Source of the DNA: Paenibacillus xylaniclasticus
Lineage (GTDB): Bacteria > Bacillota > Bacilli > Paenibacillales > Paenibacillaceae
Direction: 5' to 3'
Assembly (NCBI RefSeq): GCF_004001065.1
Contig: NZ_BIML01000028.1
Location: 1-46,416, forward strand
DNA length: 46,416 nucleotides
The stretch's first letter is position 1. Each line of letters opens with the position of its first letter. The notes under the pieces were generated by a model, which was not told where the DNA came from, made no database searches, and saw only the letters and a program-made list of their open reading frames with translations. The translations under genes and the position numbers were made by a program. This document shows positions 36,381 through 46,416 of the stretch, piece by piece.

Positions 36381-36500
36381 GCAAGCCTATGCACAAGCTA
36401 TGCACATGTGGATAGGCTTGCTTTATCAACGTTCGCAGAGCTTATCCACATATTCACCGCACCTATTACTACTGCTTCTATATTTTTTAATTAATCATCG
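36381..36500 (+). other. oriC: oriC core: DnaA boxes, DnaA-trio and unwinding element
   Basis: Between dnaA and dnaN. Boxes: CTATGCACA (36387 and 36398, direct repeats), TGTGGATAG (36407) and the perfect TTATCCACA (36442). After a 12-bp gap comes CTATTACTACTGCTTCTA (36463-36480), six trios that match the DnaA-trio pattern (3'-GAT-5' repeats on the other strand). Then the AT-rich TATTTTTTAATTAATC (36481-36496) is the likely duplex-unwinding element. GCAAGCCTAT / ATAGGCTTGC (36381-36390, 36412-36421) also form a stem, followed by TTTATC, that may terminate dnaA. Confidence 0.85.
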
Positions 36501-36582
36501 TCAATAAACGACAACTATCAGCCGCTGCCGACAATACCATCTATACGTTCAAATTACGGACATGCGACATAGGAGTGAAAAC

Positions 36583-37725
36583 ATGAAACTGTCTATAGCA
36601 AAGAACGAACTTAACGATGCAATTCAACAAGTCGCTAAAGCCGCATCGACTAGACCAGCGATTCCGATTCTTGGAGGCATCAAGTTCGAGGTAACCCATC
36701 AAGGCGTCACTTTAACGGCCAGCGACACGGACATTTCGATCCAAAGCTTTATTCCCGTTGAAGCTGGAGATTCTATTATTGCAAGAGTCGATAAACCAGG
36801 CAGCGTCGTACTGCCTTCCAAATTTATTGTGGAGATTGTTAAGAAACTGCCTTCCGACGAAGTCGAGATCGAGGTTGGCGAGCATTTTATTACGATGATT
36901 CGTTCCGGCTCTACGGATATCCAGATGGTCGGTCTCGATCCAGAGGAATTCCCTGTTCTACCGTCAATCGAGCAAAGCGACATTCTGCAAATCCCGGGCG
37001 ATCTGCTTAAATCACTTATTCGCCAGACGATTTTTGCTGCATCCACAAGTGAACAGACACCTATCTTAACGGGTGCACTTGTGAACTTAGTTAATCAAGA
37101 CCTTCGGTTCGTCGCCACAGACCGTCATCGTCTTGCGAACCGTTCTGCTCATGTCGATTCGAATCCGGAGCTCCGCTTCTCGAACGTCGTCATTTCAGCG
37201 AAGACATTGAACGAGCTTTCCCGCCTAATTCCAGACGCTTCAGTGCTCGTCGACATGGTTGTAGCAGACAATCAAGCCCTATTCAAAATCGGCAATGTTC
37301 TGTTCTATTCGCGGTTGCTTGATGGGACTTATCCCGATACTTCCAAGATTATTCCGCAGACGTACAAAACAGAACTCGTCGTCGATACAAAAAATTTAAC
37401 GGATGCAATAGACCGGGCCTATTTGATGAGCCGCGAGGAGAAAACGAACATCGTTCGACTCGTAACGCTTGACAATGGCGGCATCGAGATTTCATCCAGC
37501 TCCTCCGACCTGGGACGTGTAACGGAGCAGCTTGAAGCGTCCAGAATGGAAGGGGAACCGCTGCGCATTGCCTTTAATTCCAAATATATGCTGGATGTGC
37601 TTAAAGTAATCGATAGTGAGCAGTTGACGATCCAATTCACTGGTGCGATGAGTCCAATCATTATTCGTCCATCTGATCATCCACACAGCACTTACATCAT
37701 TTTGCCGTACCGGACGACGGGTTAA
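36583..37725 (+). CDS. dnaN: DNA polymerase III beta subunit (sliding clamp)
   Basis: 380 residues in three clamp domains. MKLSIAKNELNDAIQQVAKA starts domain 1; GVTLTASDTDISIQ and the C-terminal YIILPYRTTG are typical. The ATG at 36583 has TAGGAGTG upstream; an earlier ATG at 36562 has none. Confidence 0.97.
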   Translation: MKLSIAKNELNDAIQQVAKAASTRPAIPILGGIKFEVTHQGVTLTASDTDISIQSFIPVEAGDSIIARVDKPGSVVLPSKFIVEIVKKLPSDEVEIEVGEHFITMIRSGSTDIQMVGLDPEEFPVLPSIEQSDILQIPGDLLKSLIRQTIFAASTSEQTPILTGALVNLVNQDLRFVATDRHRLANRSAHVDSNPELRFSNVVISAKTLNELSRLIPDASVLVDMVVADNQALFKIGNVLFYSRLLDGTYPDTSKIIPQTYKTELVVDTKNLTDAIDRAYLMSREEKTNIVRLVTLDNGGIEISSSSSDLGRVTEQLEASRMEGEPLRIAFNSKYMLDVLKVIDSEQLTIQFTGAMSPIIIRPSDHPHSTYIILPYRTTG

Positions 37726-37766
37726 CCGCCCATCAGCCGTTTACGTAAGAACGGAGCGACAACCGA

Positions 37767-37985
37767 ATGAAAGAAATTACGATCGGAACAGAATATATCG
37801 CCCTCGGCCAGTTTTTGAAGCTGTCGGATTGTATTGATTCCGGCGGTCAAGCGAAGCCATTTCTTCAGGAGTATGAAGTTAAGATTAACGGTGAAGCCGA
37901 TAACCGCCGTGGACGCAAGCTGTATGCGGGCGATATAGTCGAGGTGGAGGGGTTTGGTACGTTCACCATTGCCCGCCGTTCATAA
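37767..37985 (+). CDS. yaaA: S4-domain protein YaaA
   Basis: 72 residues. IALGQFLKLSDCIDSGGQAK and VKINGEADNRRGRKLYAGDIVEV are the small S4 RNA-binding domain; the family is linked to ribosome or RNA binding, but the exact role is not settled. It lies between dnaN and recF as in Bacillales and is named rlbA in some annotations. Confidence 0.93.
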   Translation: MKEITIGTEYIALGQFLKLSDCIDSGGQAKPFLQEYEVKINGEADNRRGRKLYAGDIVEVEGFGTFTIARRS

Positions 37986-38011
37986 GCCGAATTGACGGGG
38001 GCTGAATAATC

Positions 38012-39115
38012 GTGTATTTGAAGAAAATTGCCCTGCGCAATTACCGAAACTACGATACGCTGGAGCTCGATACAGACAGCAGCGTTAATCTGTTCATTGG
38101 ACCTAATGCGCAGGGGAAGACCAATTTGTTAGAGTCTATTTTCACACTTGCGCTTACGAAGTCCCATCGGACATCGAAGGATAAGGAATTGATCGGCTGG
38201 ACAGCATCGGACGCTCACGTTCACGGAGAAGTGGACAAGCTGTATGGAACGGTAAAGCTGGACTTGATGCTGTCAACACAGGGGAAGAAAGCGAAGATTA
38301 ACGGTTTAGAGCAACGCCGGCTGAGCGATTTCGTCGGTGCGCTTAACGTCGTCATGTTCGCCCCGGAAGATCTGGAGATCGTGAAGGGAACGCCGGGCGT
38401 GCGCCGACGGTTTCTAGACATGGAAATCGGTCAGGTGCAGCCCGGCTATTTGCATACGCTTCAGCAATACGCCAAGGTGCTCGTACAGCGCAACAACTAC
38501 TTGAAGACGCTGTGGTCTTCGGGAGGGGACAAGCAGGGACTTCTAGAAGTGTGGAACGTGCAGCTGGCAGAGTTTGGTGTTAAAATAATTAAAAAAAGGA
38601 AATACTTCATACAAAAGCTTCAGCAGTGGGCGGAGCAGATTCATGCTGGCATAACAGCCGGGTCAGAACAGCTGACAATTGCTTATAAGCCATCTTTCGA
38701 CATTGAAGATGAATCTGTTTTATTTGATCATTTTATGTTAAAGTTAACACAAGTAAAGGATCAGGAAATACGTAGAGGAACGACGCTTGTAGGCCCTCAC
38801 CGGGACGATCTAATCTTCTATATCAACGGCAAGGAAGCACAGACGTTCGGCTCGCAAGGGCAGCAGCGTACGACAGCATTATCGCTTAAGCTGGCAGAAA
38901 TCGAGCTAATTCGTGAAGAAATTGGCGAATATCCGCTGCTATTGCTTGACGATGTACTGTCGGAGCTCGACCGTAATCGGCAGACACAGCTAATCGAGAC
39001 GTTCCAAGCGAAAGTACAAACGTTTATTACGGCAACCGGTCTTGAGAGCGTCGATCTGGGCAAGCTGCAGGATGCCGGTATTTATCATGTCCGGGAAGGC
39101 CACGTCACGCGGTAA
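38012..39115 (+). CDS. recF: DNA replication and repair protein RecF
   Basis: 367 residues. N-terminal LKKIALRNYRNYDTLEL, Walker A GPNAQGKTNLLESIF, SMC-like signature FGSQGQQRTTALSLKLAE and Walker B LLLLDDVLSELD. It loads RecA at gaps. The start is GTG. Confidence 0.96.
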   Translation: MYLKKIALRNYRNYDTLELDTDSSVNLFIGPNAQGKTNLLESIFTLALTKSHRTSKDKELIGWTASDAHVHGEVDKLYGTVKLDLMLSTQGKKAKINGLEQRRLSDFVGALNVVMFAPEDLEIVKGTPGVRRRFLDMEIGQVQPGYLHTLQQYAKVLVQRNNYLKTLWSSGGDKQGLLEVWNVQLAEFGVKIIKKRKYFIQKLQQWAEQIHAGITAGSEQLTIAYKPSFDIEDESVLFDHFMLKLTQVKDQEIRRGTTLVGPHRDDLIFYINGKEAQTFGSQGQQRTTALSLKLAEIELIREEIGEYPLLLLDDVLSELDRNRQTQLIETFQAKVQTFITATGLESVDLGKLQDAGIYHVREGHVTR

Positions 39116-39167
39116 CGCGCTAAAGAGCTACAGCGCACAGCGTTTCAGGCGAGAGGGAGGACTGCGA

Positions 39168-39416
39168 ATGTATATCCATTTGGGCGGAGAGAAAATTATT
39201 CGAGCAGCAGAGCTGGTCGCTATTTTCGACGTTTCGATCGAGCAATCGTCCAAGCTTTCCAAACAATTCGTGGCAGGCGCGCGCAAACGCAAAGACGTCG
39301 AGACGATCGGGGAAGAGGAACCGAAGTCGATCGTGTTGACCAAACATAAAATCTATTATTCGCCGATTTCATCCTCCACGCTGAAGAAGCGGGCCCATCA
39401 TTTTGCGGCTTATTAG
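39168..39416 (+). CDS. remB: RemB-like extracellular matrix regulator (DUF370)
   Basis: 82 residues: MYIHLGGEKIIRAAELVAIF, then basic SKLSKQFVAGARKRKDVETI and IVLTKHKIYYSPISSSTLKKR. B. subtilis RemB (YaaB) is its homologue and sits at the same place; RemB acts with RemA on matrix genes. The ATG at 39168 has GAGGGAGG upstream; the longer frame runs over the recF end. Confidence 0.92.
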   Translation: MYIHLGGEKIIRAAELVAIFDVSIEQSSKLSKQFVAGARKRKDVETIGEEEPKSIVLTKHKIYYSPISSSTLKKRAHHFAAY

Positions 39417-39471
39417 GTTAGGCGGCGGGGCTTAAAGCGCAATCAGGCATAGCAGTCGAGAGGAGCAGTGA

Positions 39472-41388
<1,917 letters not shown>

Positions 41389-41400
41389 TCGTTAATGAAC

Positions 41401-41441
41401 AACAAGCCGCTGGACAGCACAGGTCCGGCGGCTTGTTATTA
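41401..41441. terminator. Bidirectional terminator between gyrB and YheC/D
   Basis: AACAAGCCGC...GCGGCTTGTT with inner TGGAC / GTCC bases, then ATTATTTT on the plus strand. It ends gyrB and, with ATTGTT-type bases on the other strand, likely the convergent gene as well. Confidence 0.85.
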
Positions 41442-42215
41442 TTTTCGGCTTCGGAGCTTTTTTTTATAGCGTCCGTATCCGACACAATAGCGGTAGATCC
41501 GGTGAAACACAGTCGGGTCCCCTAGCTTGCGGAAGATAAAAGGGTCAGGCCGCGTATTGACCTCCAGAACCCACGGGCGAAAATCATGATCGATCGCCAC
41601 GTCAACGCCGATTTCTTTAATACGTGGATAACGGGCTTGCAGCGCTTTCGCTATATCAAGCCCGAGCTGAGACAGACGGCTGTGCAGCTCCCTCTGCTTC
41701 GCTTCGCTCATATGAGCGGACATAAGAGTGGAGAGCGGCAGCGGCGTGCCCCCGCTGTGATAGTTGGTCACAATCTTGGCGGGGTGTCCAAGCCTGCCGA
41801 TAATACCCGTCGTCTCCCATTCACCGAGATCGTTCTGCTGCACCATAACTCTTAGATCGAATCGCCGGTTGTTATGCTGCAGCAGCGAGATCCCTCTCTG
41901 AACGATATAAGGACGGCCTTTTTGTACGGATTCCAAAGCTTTATAGATATCCTCAAAAGTAGAATATCGTCGAATTCGCTTACCTAGCTGGAATTGATAA
42001 GGCTTGGAATCATGGCTTAATTTGTCGACCCGGATAACGCCAAGTCCGAACGAGCCTGAATCCGGTTTGACGTATACCATCCCGTAACGGTCGAGCATTG
42101 ACTTTAGCGTCTCGCGATTAAAGAGCAGCGTTATGGGAATATAGTTGCGGATATGCTCGGAGCGAAGGAGAACCTCCGTTTTTGCCCATTTACTTGGAAC
42201 TCGCTGGATTGCCAC
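41439..42215 (-). CDS. YheC/YheD family ATP-grasp protein
   Basis: 258 residues. KPDSGSFGLGVIRVD, GKRIRRYSTFEDIYKAL, FDLRVMVQQNDLGEWETTGII, IKEIGVDVAIDHDFRPWVLEVNTRPDPFIF are ATP-grasp motifs of the YheC/D family, whose B. subtilis members are endospore coat-associated; the substrate is unknown. The start is GTG with AAAGGCGGG upstream. It runs head-on to replication between gyrB and gyrA, where many relatives have nothing. Confidence 0.88.
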   Translation of the reverse strand: MAIQRVPSKWAKTEVLLRSEHIRNYIPITLLFNRETLKSMLDRYGMVYVKPDSGSFGLGVIRVDKLSHDSKPYQFQLGKRIRRYSTFEDIYKALESVQKGRPYIVQRGISLLQHNNRRFDLRVMVQQNDLGEWETTGIIGRLGHPAKIVTNYHSGGTPLPLSTLMSAHMSEAKQRELHSRLSQLGLDIAKALQARYPRIKEIGVDVAIDHDFRPWVLEVNTRPDPFIFRKLGDPTVFHRIYRYCVGYGRYKKKLRSRK

Positions 42216-42268
42216 TCGTGAACCCGCCTTTCACCTTAAAAACTTCCCGATCATTCGACAAGCCGAAG

Positions 42269-42297
42269 AAGACAGAGGTGGAAATCGATGTTATAAT
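42269..42297 (+). promoter_or_regulatory. Candidate gyrA promoter
   Basis: AAGACA (42269-42274), a 17-bp spacer and TATAAT (42292-42297), giving a leader of about 350 nt. Confidence 0.5.
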
Positions 42298-42652
42298 AGA
42301 GAGGTATGCCTAGAGCCGAATACGGTCCTTCATTCTCTAACAGCATATGGCGGAGTATGATCAAAGGCCAAGGGCGCCCAGCTCATTTTGGGCTGTGTAT
42401 AAGCCCAATTTGCTTTTGATTGGAAGACGTATTCATGTAGGTTTAAGCGATGCGGCTTTGTGAAAGAAATAGACTAGTGGAATGATCGGTGCATTGCCGA
42501 TTTTTTGACGTTTTTAGAAGCAGGCCCGGTGTGATGTCAGCGGCAGATTCAATTTATGATCAGCTCTTGCGGGCTGATTCTTTCATAAACGATGCGGCCG
42601 AACCGCTTAGGCAAGCAGCAATCGTGTTACAGATGACGTCAGGAGGGTAACA
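42298..42652 (+). promoter_or_regulatory. Long structured gyrA leader
   Basis: Three stem-loops: TTGGGCT / AGCCCAA (42388-42408, then TTTGCTTTTG), ATCGG / CCGAT (42485-42501, then TTTTT) and ATCAGC / GCTGAT (about 42557-42577). The second is a plausible intrinsic terminator 147 bp before gyrA. No gene is seen here. The first hairpin competes with GCCCA (42376) for pairing. Confidence 0.45.
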
Positions 42653-45124
42653 ATGTCGGAAGAACAACGCTCCCAAATAAAGGATCGAGATATCGGCACA
42701 GAGATGCGCGAATCGTTCATGGATTACGCCATGAGCATTATCGTCAGCCGCGCGCTGCCGGATGTTCGCGACGGACTTAAGCCTGTGCATCGACGTATTT
42801 TATACGCCATGTCCGAGCTGGGAATGTCGCCGGACAAGCCATATAAGAAATCCGCGCGGATCGTCGGTGAAGTAATCGGTAAGTACCACCCGCACGGCGA
42901 TTCAGCAGTTTATGATACGATGGTCCGGATGGCTCAAGATTTCTCGATGCGCTATATGCTGGTTGATGGACACGGTAACTTCGGCTCCATTGACGGTGAT
43001 ATGGCCGCGGCAATGCGTTACACAGAAGCAAGGCTCTCGAAGATTGCGATGGAGCTGCTTCGGGATTTAAATAAAGAGACCGTTGATTTCGTACCGAACT
43101 ACGACGGCGAGGAGCAGGAGCCTGCCGTTCTTCCTTCGCGGTTCCCGAATCTGCTTGTAAACGGCGTGACGGGCATCGCGGTCGGTATGGCGACGAATAT
43201 TCCGCCTCACAACTTATGCGAAGTGGTTGACGGTATCCAAGCGCTTATCCGCAACCCGGATATTACGCCGCTAGAGCTGATGAATTATGTGAAAGGTCCG
43301 GATTTCCCGACTTACGGTTACGTGTTGGGACAGTCGGGTATTCGTCAAGCTTATACGACGGGGCGCGGATCGATAACGATGCGTGCGAAGGCGACAATTG
43401 AGGAGAATGGCGGCAAAGCTCGTATCGTCGTACATGAGCTGCCTTATCAAGTTAACAAAGCACGGCTCGTAGAGAAGATTGCCGAGCTTGTACGTGAGAA
43501 GAAGGTAGACGGCATTACCGACCTACGTGACGAATCCGACCGCAACGGGATGCGGATCGTTATCGAGCTAAGACGGGACGTTACGCCTTCAGTGGTGCTG
43601 AACAATCTGTACAAGCAGACGCAGCTTCAGGCGACGTTCGGCATTAATATGCTAGCGCTGGTCGACCGTGAGCCGCGTATTCTCAATTTGAAGGAAATGC
43701 TTTATTACTATCTCCAGCACCAGATCGAGGTTATTCGTCGTCGCACGGAGTATGATCTGAAGAAGGCGGAAGCGCGCGCTCACATTCTGGAAGGCTTGCG
43801 TATCGCGCTTGATAATCTTGATGAAGTTATAGCGCTTATTCGCGGTTCCCGTACGACTGATGAGGCTCGTGAGGGGCTGATCGCACGGTTCGAGCTCAGC
43901 CAGGAGCAGGCGCAGGCTATTCTCGATATGCGCCTGCAGCGTCTCACCGGTTTGGAGCGCGACAAGATTGAAGCAGAATACAACGAGCTGCTTGCCAAGA
44001 TTGCAGAATATAAAGCGATTCTGGCCGACGAGCAGCTAGTGCTTGAAATTATTAGCACCGAGCTGGAGGAGATCAAGGAGCGTTTCGGCGACGAGCGCCG
44101 GACCGAGATTACGATTGGGGAAGACGAAATTCTCGACGAGGACCTTATTCCTCGCGAGGATGTCATCATCTCGATTACTCATTCGGGCTATGTGAAGCGT
44201 CTGCCGGTTACGACCTATCGCAGTCAGCGTCGCGGAGGTAAAGGTGTAATCGGCATGGATACGAAGGATGATGATTTCGTTGAGCATCTGTTCGTATCGA
44301 ATACGCACCATTATTTGCTCTTCTTCACGGATAAGGGTAAAGTGTATCGTCTTAAAGCATACGAGATACCGGATCTTAGCCGGACGGCACGAGGTACACC
44401 AATCATTAACCTGCTGCAGATCGAGCAGGGAGAAGTCGTGAATGCGGTGATTCCGGTTGAATCGTTCGACAGCGACCAGTACTTGTTCTTCGCTACTCGT
44501 CAAGGTGTTGTGAAGAAGACGCCGCTTAACGATTATTCGAACATCCGTAAGGTCGGGCTAATCGCGATTTCGCTTCGCGAAGATGACGATCTGATCGCTG
44601 TGAAGCTGACCGACGGTAATCAAGAGATCATTATGGGCACCAGCCAGGGAATGTCCATTCGCTTCCCTGAGCAGGACGTTCGCTCGATGGGGCGTTCGGC
44701 AACTGGGGTCAAAGGCATTCAGTTGGACGAAGATGATAAAGTTATCGATATGGATATCGTTCAGAAGGATAATGACGTGCTAATCGTCACGTCCAAGGGT
44801 TATGGCAAGCGTACGCCGATGAGCGAGTACCGGACTCAGAGCCGTGGTGGTAAAGGCATTAAGACGCTTAACGTCACGGATAAGAACGGTACAATCGTAG
44901 GACTTAAGGTCGTCGTTAACGATGAAGACCTTATGATTATGACCGCATCGGGGACGATGATCAGGACCAGTATGGATGGTATTTCAACGATGGGACGGAA
45001 TACACAAGGCGTCAAGCTGATTCATATTCGTGATGATGATTCGGTTGCGACGGTAACCCGAGTAGCGCGCAACGAACAGGAAGAACACGAGGAAGAAGAA
45101 GCAGGAGACGAGAACGAACAATAA
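42653..45124 (+). CDS. gyrA: DNA gyrase subunit A
   Basis: 823 residues. The breakage-reunion domain has [37 protein letters not shown] and the catalytic Tyr in [11 protein letters not shown]. The C-terminal pinwheel carries the GyrA box QRRGGKG (around 520) and further blades. The C terminus is strongly acidic ([14 protein letters not shown]). The quinolone-region serine in GDSAVYD is the wild-type residue. Confidence 0.98.
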   Translation: MSEEQRSQIKDRDIGTEMRESFMDYAMSIIVSRALPDVRDGLKPVHRRILYAMSELGMSPDKPYKKSARIVGEVIGKYHPHGDSAVYDTMVRMAQDFSMRYMLVDGHGNFGSIDGDMAAAMRYTEARLSKIAMELLRDLNKETVDFVPNYDGEEQEPAVLPSRFPNLLVNGVTGIAVGMATNIPPHNLCEVVDGIQALIRNPDITPLELMNYVKGPDFPTYGYVLGQSGIRQAYTTGRGSITMRAKATIEENGGKARIVVHELPYQVNKARLVEKIAELVREKKVDGITDLRDESDRNGMRIVIELRRDVTPSVVLNNLYKQTQLQATFGINMLALVDREPRILNLKEMLYYYLQHQIEVIRRRTEYDLKKAEARAHILEGLRIALDNLDEVIALIRGSRTTDEAREGLIARFELSQEQAQAILDMRLQRLTGLERDKIEAEYNELLAKIAEYKAILADEQLVLEIISTELEEIKERFGDERRTEITIGEDEILDEDLIPREDVIISITHSGYVKRLPVTTYRSQRRGGKGVIGMDTKDDDFVEHLFVSNTHHYLLFFTDKGKVYRLKAYEIPDLSRTARGTPIINLLQIEQGEVVNAVIPVESFDSDQYLFFATRQGVVKKTPLNDYSNIRKVGLIAISLREDDDLIAVKLTDGNQEIIMGTSQGMSIRFPEQDVRSMGRSATGVKGIQLDEDDKVIDMDIVQKDNDVLIVTSKGYGKRTPMSEYRTQSRGGKGIKTLNVTDKNGTIVGLKVVVNDEDLMIMTASGTMIRTSMDGISTMGRNTQGVKLIHIRDDDSVATVTRVARNEQEEHEEEEAGDENEQ

Positions 45125-45154
45125 ATGGCCATGTACGGAAATGGCCATGTACGG
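45123..45154. repeat. 16-bp tandem duplication at the gyrA stop
   Basis: AAATGGCCATGTACGG is present twice without a gap (45123-45138, 45139-45154). The first copy overlaps the gyrA stop codon. It may be a recent slippage product. Confidence 0.85.
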
Positions 45155-45183
45155 CGCATCTAGAGGAGCGGGAGGAACAGCGC

Positions 45184-46263
45184 ATGGTAAGCGTATCGGT
45201 AACGAAAATTAAACCGGGTGCAAAGCTGGCTTTAGATGTGCAGACGCCGCTGGGTAACACCTTGTTCCATAAAGGCGTCGTTGTTACGCAGCGTGAGCTT
45301 GATATACTGCGTGCATTCCAGGTGAAGCAAGTTGATATAGACGCTCCAGTTGAGAAGCAGGTAGAGAAGGCTGCCACTTCAGTAATAGAAGAAAAGCCGA
45401 AAGTGAAGGAAGAGGAGAGCGTCTCTGATTTTCAACGCGAATATGACGCTACATTTCAATTAGTCCGTAAGGTGTTCAATAATGCGCTATCGGGAGAAGC
45501 ACTCCCGGTGCTCGATCTTCGCAAACAGTTGGAAAAGCTAATAGCGAGAATCGAGGAGTATAACGTATTAACCTACGTACCATCAGGGCTGAAGGACAGC
45601 GAATATTGGTATCACAACGCGTTGATGACGGCAATAACCTCATATTTGATCGCCCGGTGGAATGGTTTGCCTTCGAAAGATTGGATGCAGGTTGCATTGG
45701 GTGGTTTGCTTCATGATATTGGCAATGCCAAGGTTAACCGGACCATTCTGAATAAGCCTGCGCCGCTTAATCCAGATGAGACGGAAGAAGTGCGTCGGCA
45801 TACCGTGTATGGTTATCAAATTCTGAAGTCCAATGCTGCACTTAACGAGGGGGCTCGTCTCGTATCGCTGCAGCATCATGAAAGGGAGGACGGAAGCGGA
45901 TATCCACTTGGTATTAGCTCGGACAAAATCCATCCGTATTCGAAAATCGTCGCTATTGCGGACATTTTCCATGCGATGACGCTGGACAAAGCCTATCGCA
46001 AAGGGGCTTCGCCTTATTTGGTGCTGGAGCAGATTCAAATGGATGCATTCGGCAAGCTGGAGCCTGCTTACGTACGCACATTTATTGAAAAGGTAACACG
46101 GTTTCATAACGGGACTGTCGTTCGCATTAGTGATGGACGGATAGGGGAAATCGTATTCTCTGACCGTAATCACCCGACGAGGCCATGGGTATCATGTAGT
46201 GGTACGATCGTAAACCTGACGGTTGAACGTTCGTTACACATAGAAGAGGTTATTTCGAGCTAA
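45184..46263 (+). CDS. HD-GYP domain protein (putative c-di-GMP phosphodiesterase)
   Basis: 359 residues. An N-terminal DUF3391-like region (about 1-70) and a charged linker precede the HD-GYP domain (about 145-300) with LLHDIGNAKV, RRHTVYGYQIL, SLQHHEREDGSGYPLG and VAIADIFHAMTLDKAYR. These are the metal and GYP residues of active c-di-GMP phosphodiesterases. A C-terminal GTVVRISDGRIGEIV segment follows. It lies 59 bp after gyrA with GGAGCGGGAGGAAC upstream, so it may be cotranscribed. Confidence 0.9.
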   Translation: MVSVSVTKIKPGAKLALDVQTPLGNTLFHKGVVVTQRELDILRAFQVKQVDIDAPVEKQVEKAATSVIEEKPKVKEEESVSDFQREYDATFQLVRKVFNNALSGEALPVLDLRKQLEKLIARIEEYNVLTYVPSGLKDSEYWYHNALMTAITSYLIARWNGLPSKDWMQVALGGLLHDIGNAKVNRTILNKPAPLNPDETEEVRRHTVYGYQILKSNAALNEGARLVSLQHHEREDGSGYPLGISSDKIHPYSKIVAIADIFHAMTLDKAYRKGASPYLVLEQIQMDAFGKLEPAYVRTFIEKVTRFHNGTVVRISDGRIGEIVFSDRNHPTRPWVSCSGTIVNLTVERSLHIEEVISS

Positions 46264-46282
46264 CGAATACCGGTTTAAGCAG

Positions 46283-46310
46283 CCGCTCTCCTATAAGGAG
46301 GGCGGTTTTT
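46283..46310 (+). terminator. Terminator of the HD-GYP gene
   Basis: CCGCTCTCC-TATAA-GGAGGGCGG followed by TTTTT, 20 bases after the stop. Confidence 0.9.
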
Positions 46311-46351
46311 CATTTGAATAAAGGGACTTCGAAATTAATAATAAAAAAGGG

Positions 46352-46381
46352 TTGCAATGCATTAGTCATCTATGATATATT
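46352..46381 (+). promoter_or_regulatory. Promoter at window end, possibly for an rRNA operon
   Basis: TTGCAA (46352-46357), an 18-bp spacer and TATATT (46376-46381) in AT-rich sequence. rRNA operons often follow gyrA in Bacillales. The gene it drives is beyond the window. Confidence 0.4.
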
Positions 46382-46416
46382 ATTTAAGTCGCCGCTGAAC
46401 GAAACGGTGATAATGA

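Overview
The window reads as the replication-origin segment of a spore-forming, low-to-mid GC Firmicute, most likely Paenibacillaceae (Paenibacillus, Cohnella or a close relative). The basis is gene order (rpmH-oriC-dnaA-dnaN-yaaA-recF-remB-gyrB-gyrA on one side; rnpA-yidC/spoIIIJ-jag-mnmE-mnmG-rsmG-noc-soj-spo0J on the other), spore-linked genes (yyaC, a YheC/YheD coat-type protein, soj/spo0J), Bacillus-type parS sites, strong AGGAGG-like ribosome binding sites with several TTG/GTG starts, an SLH-domain protein and a copper-amine-oxidase-like stalk domain. The species cannot be fixed from the sequence alone.

Layout. 1-350: a five-unit 53-bp hairpin repeat array downstream of dnaB. 350-5500: the minus-strand operon yybS-gdpP-rplI-dnaB behind a ~255-nt leader that ends in a terminator. 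5640-8230: a lone plus-strand SLH cell-surface protein. 8280-14240: a complete oligopeptide ABC transporter operon oppA-B-C-D-F. 14350-18610: a membrane-anchored D-aminoacylase-like protein with a changed metal site, a CBS protein, an LCP cell-wall ligase and a small DUF4870 membrane protein. 18650-19930: rpsF-ssb-rpsR. 19930-21260: a gene-poor stretch with yjzC, a group II intron 5' fragment, a GC-rich hairpin repeat and tRNA-Ser(CGA); related genomes often carry ychF here. 21260-25180: yyzM, a MscS channel, a DUF3343 putative Se/S carrier, yyaC, DUF4446 and a cysteine desulfurase-like enzyme. 25330-34340: chromosome segregation (spo0J, soj, noc, two parS sites), tRNA modification (mnmE, mnmG), rsmG, jag, yidC, rnpA, rpmH. 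34500-36580: a bipartite oriC around dnaA, with DnaA boxes, a DnaA-trio and an AT-rich unwinding element. 36580-46263: dnaN, yaaA, recF, remB, gyrB, a head-on YheC/D gene, gyrA and an HD-GYP protein. The window ends at a promoter that may belong to an rRNA operon.

How it works together. Most genes left of oriC are on the minus strand and most to its right on the plus strand, so transcription runs with the replication forks. The exceptions (SLH protein, DUF4870, yjzC, yyaC on the left; YheC/D on the right) are accessory or sporulation-type genes. DnaA, DnaN, RecF, GyrA/B and DnaB supply initiation and fork functions; Soj, Spo0J, Noc and parS handle origin segregation and nucleoid occlusion. 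The opp operon, amidohydrolase and SLH protein look like a niche-specific block between the dnaB and rpsR operons.

I see no clearly new multi-gene system. The observations best worth a second look are the altered D-aminoacylase, the parS site centred in a 36-bp perfect palindrome that doubles as the rsmG terminator, the yybS and gyrA leaders, the hairpin between oppA and oppB, the group II intron remnant where ychF often sits, and the hairpin array at the left edge.
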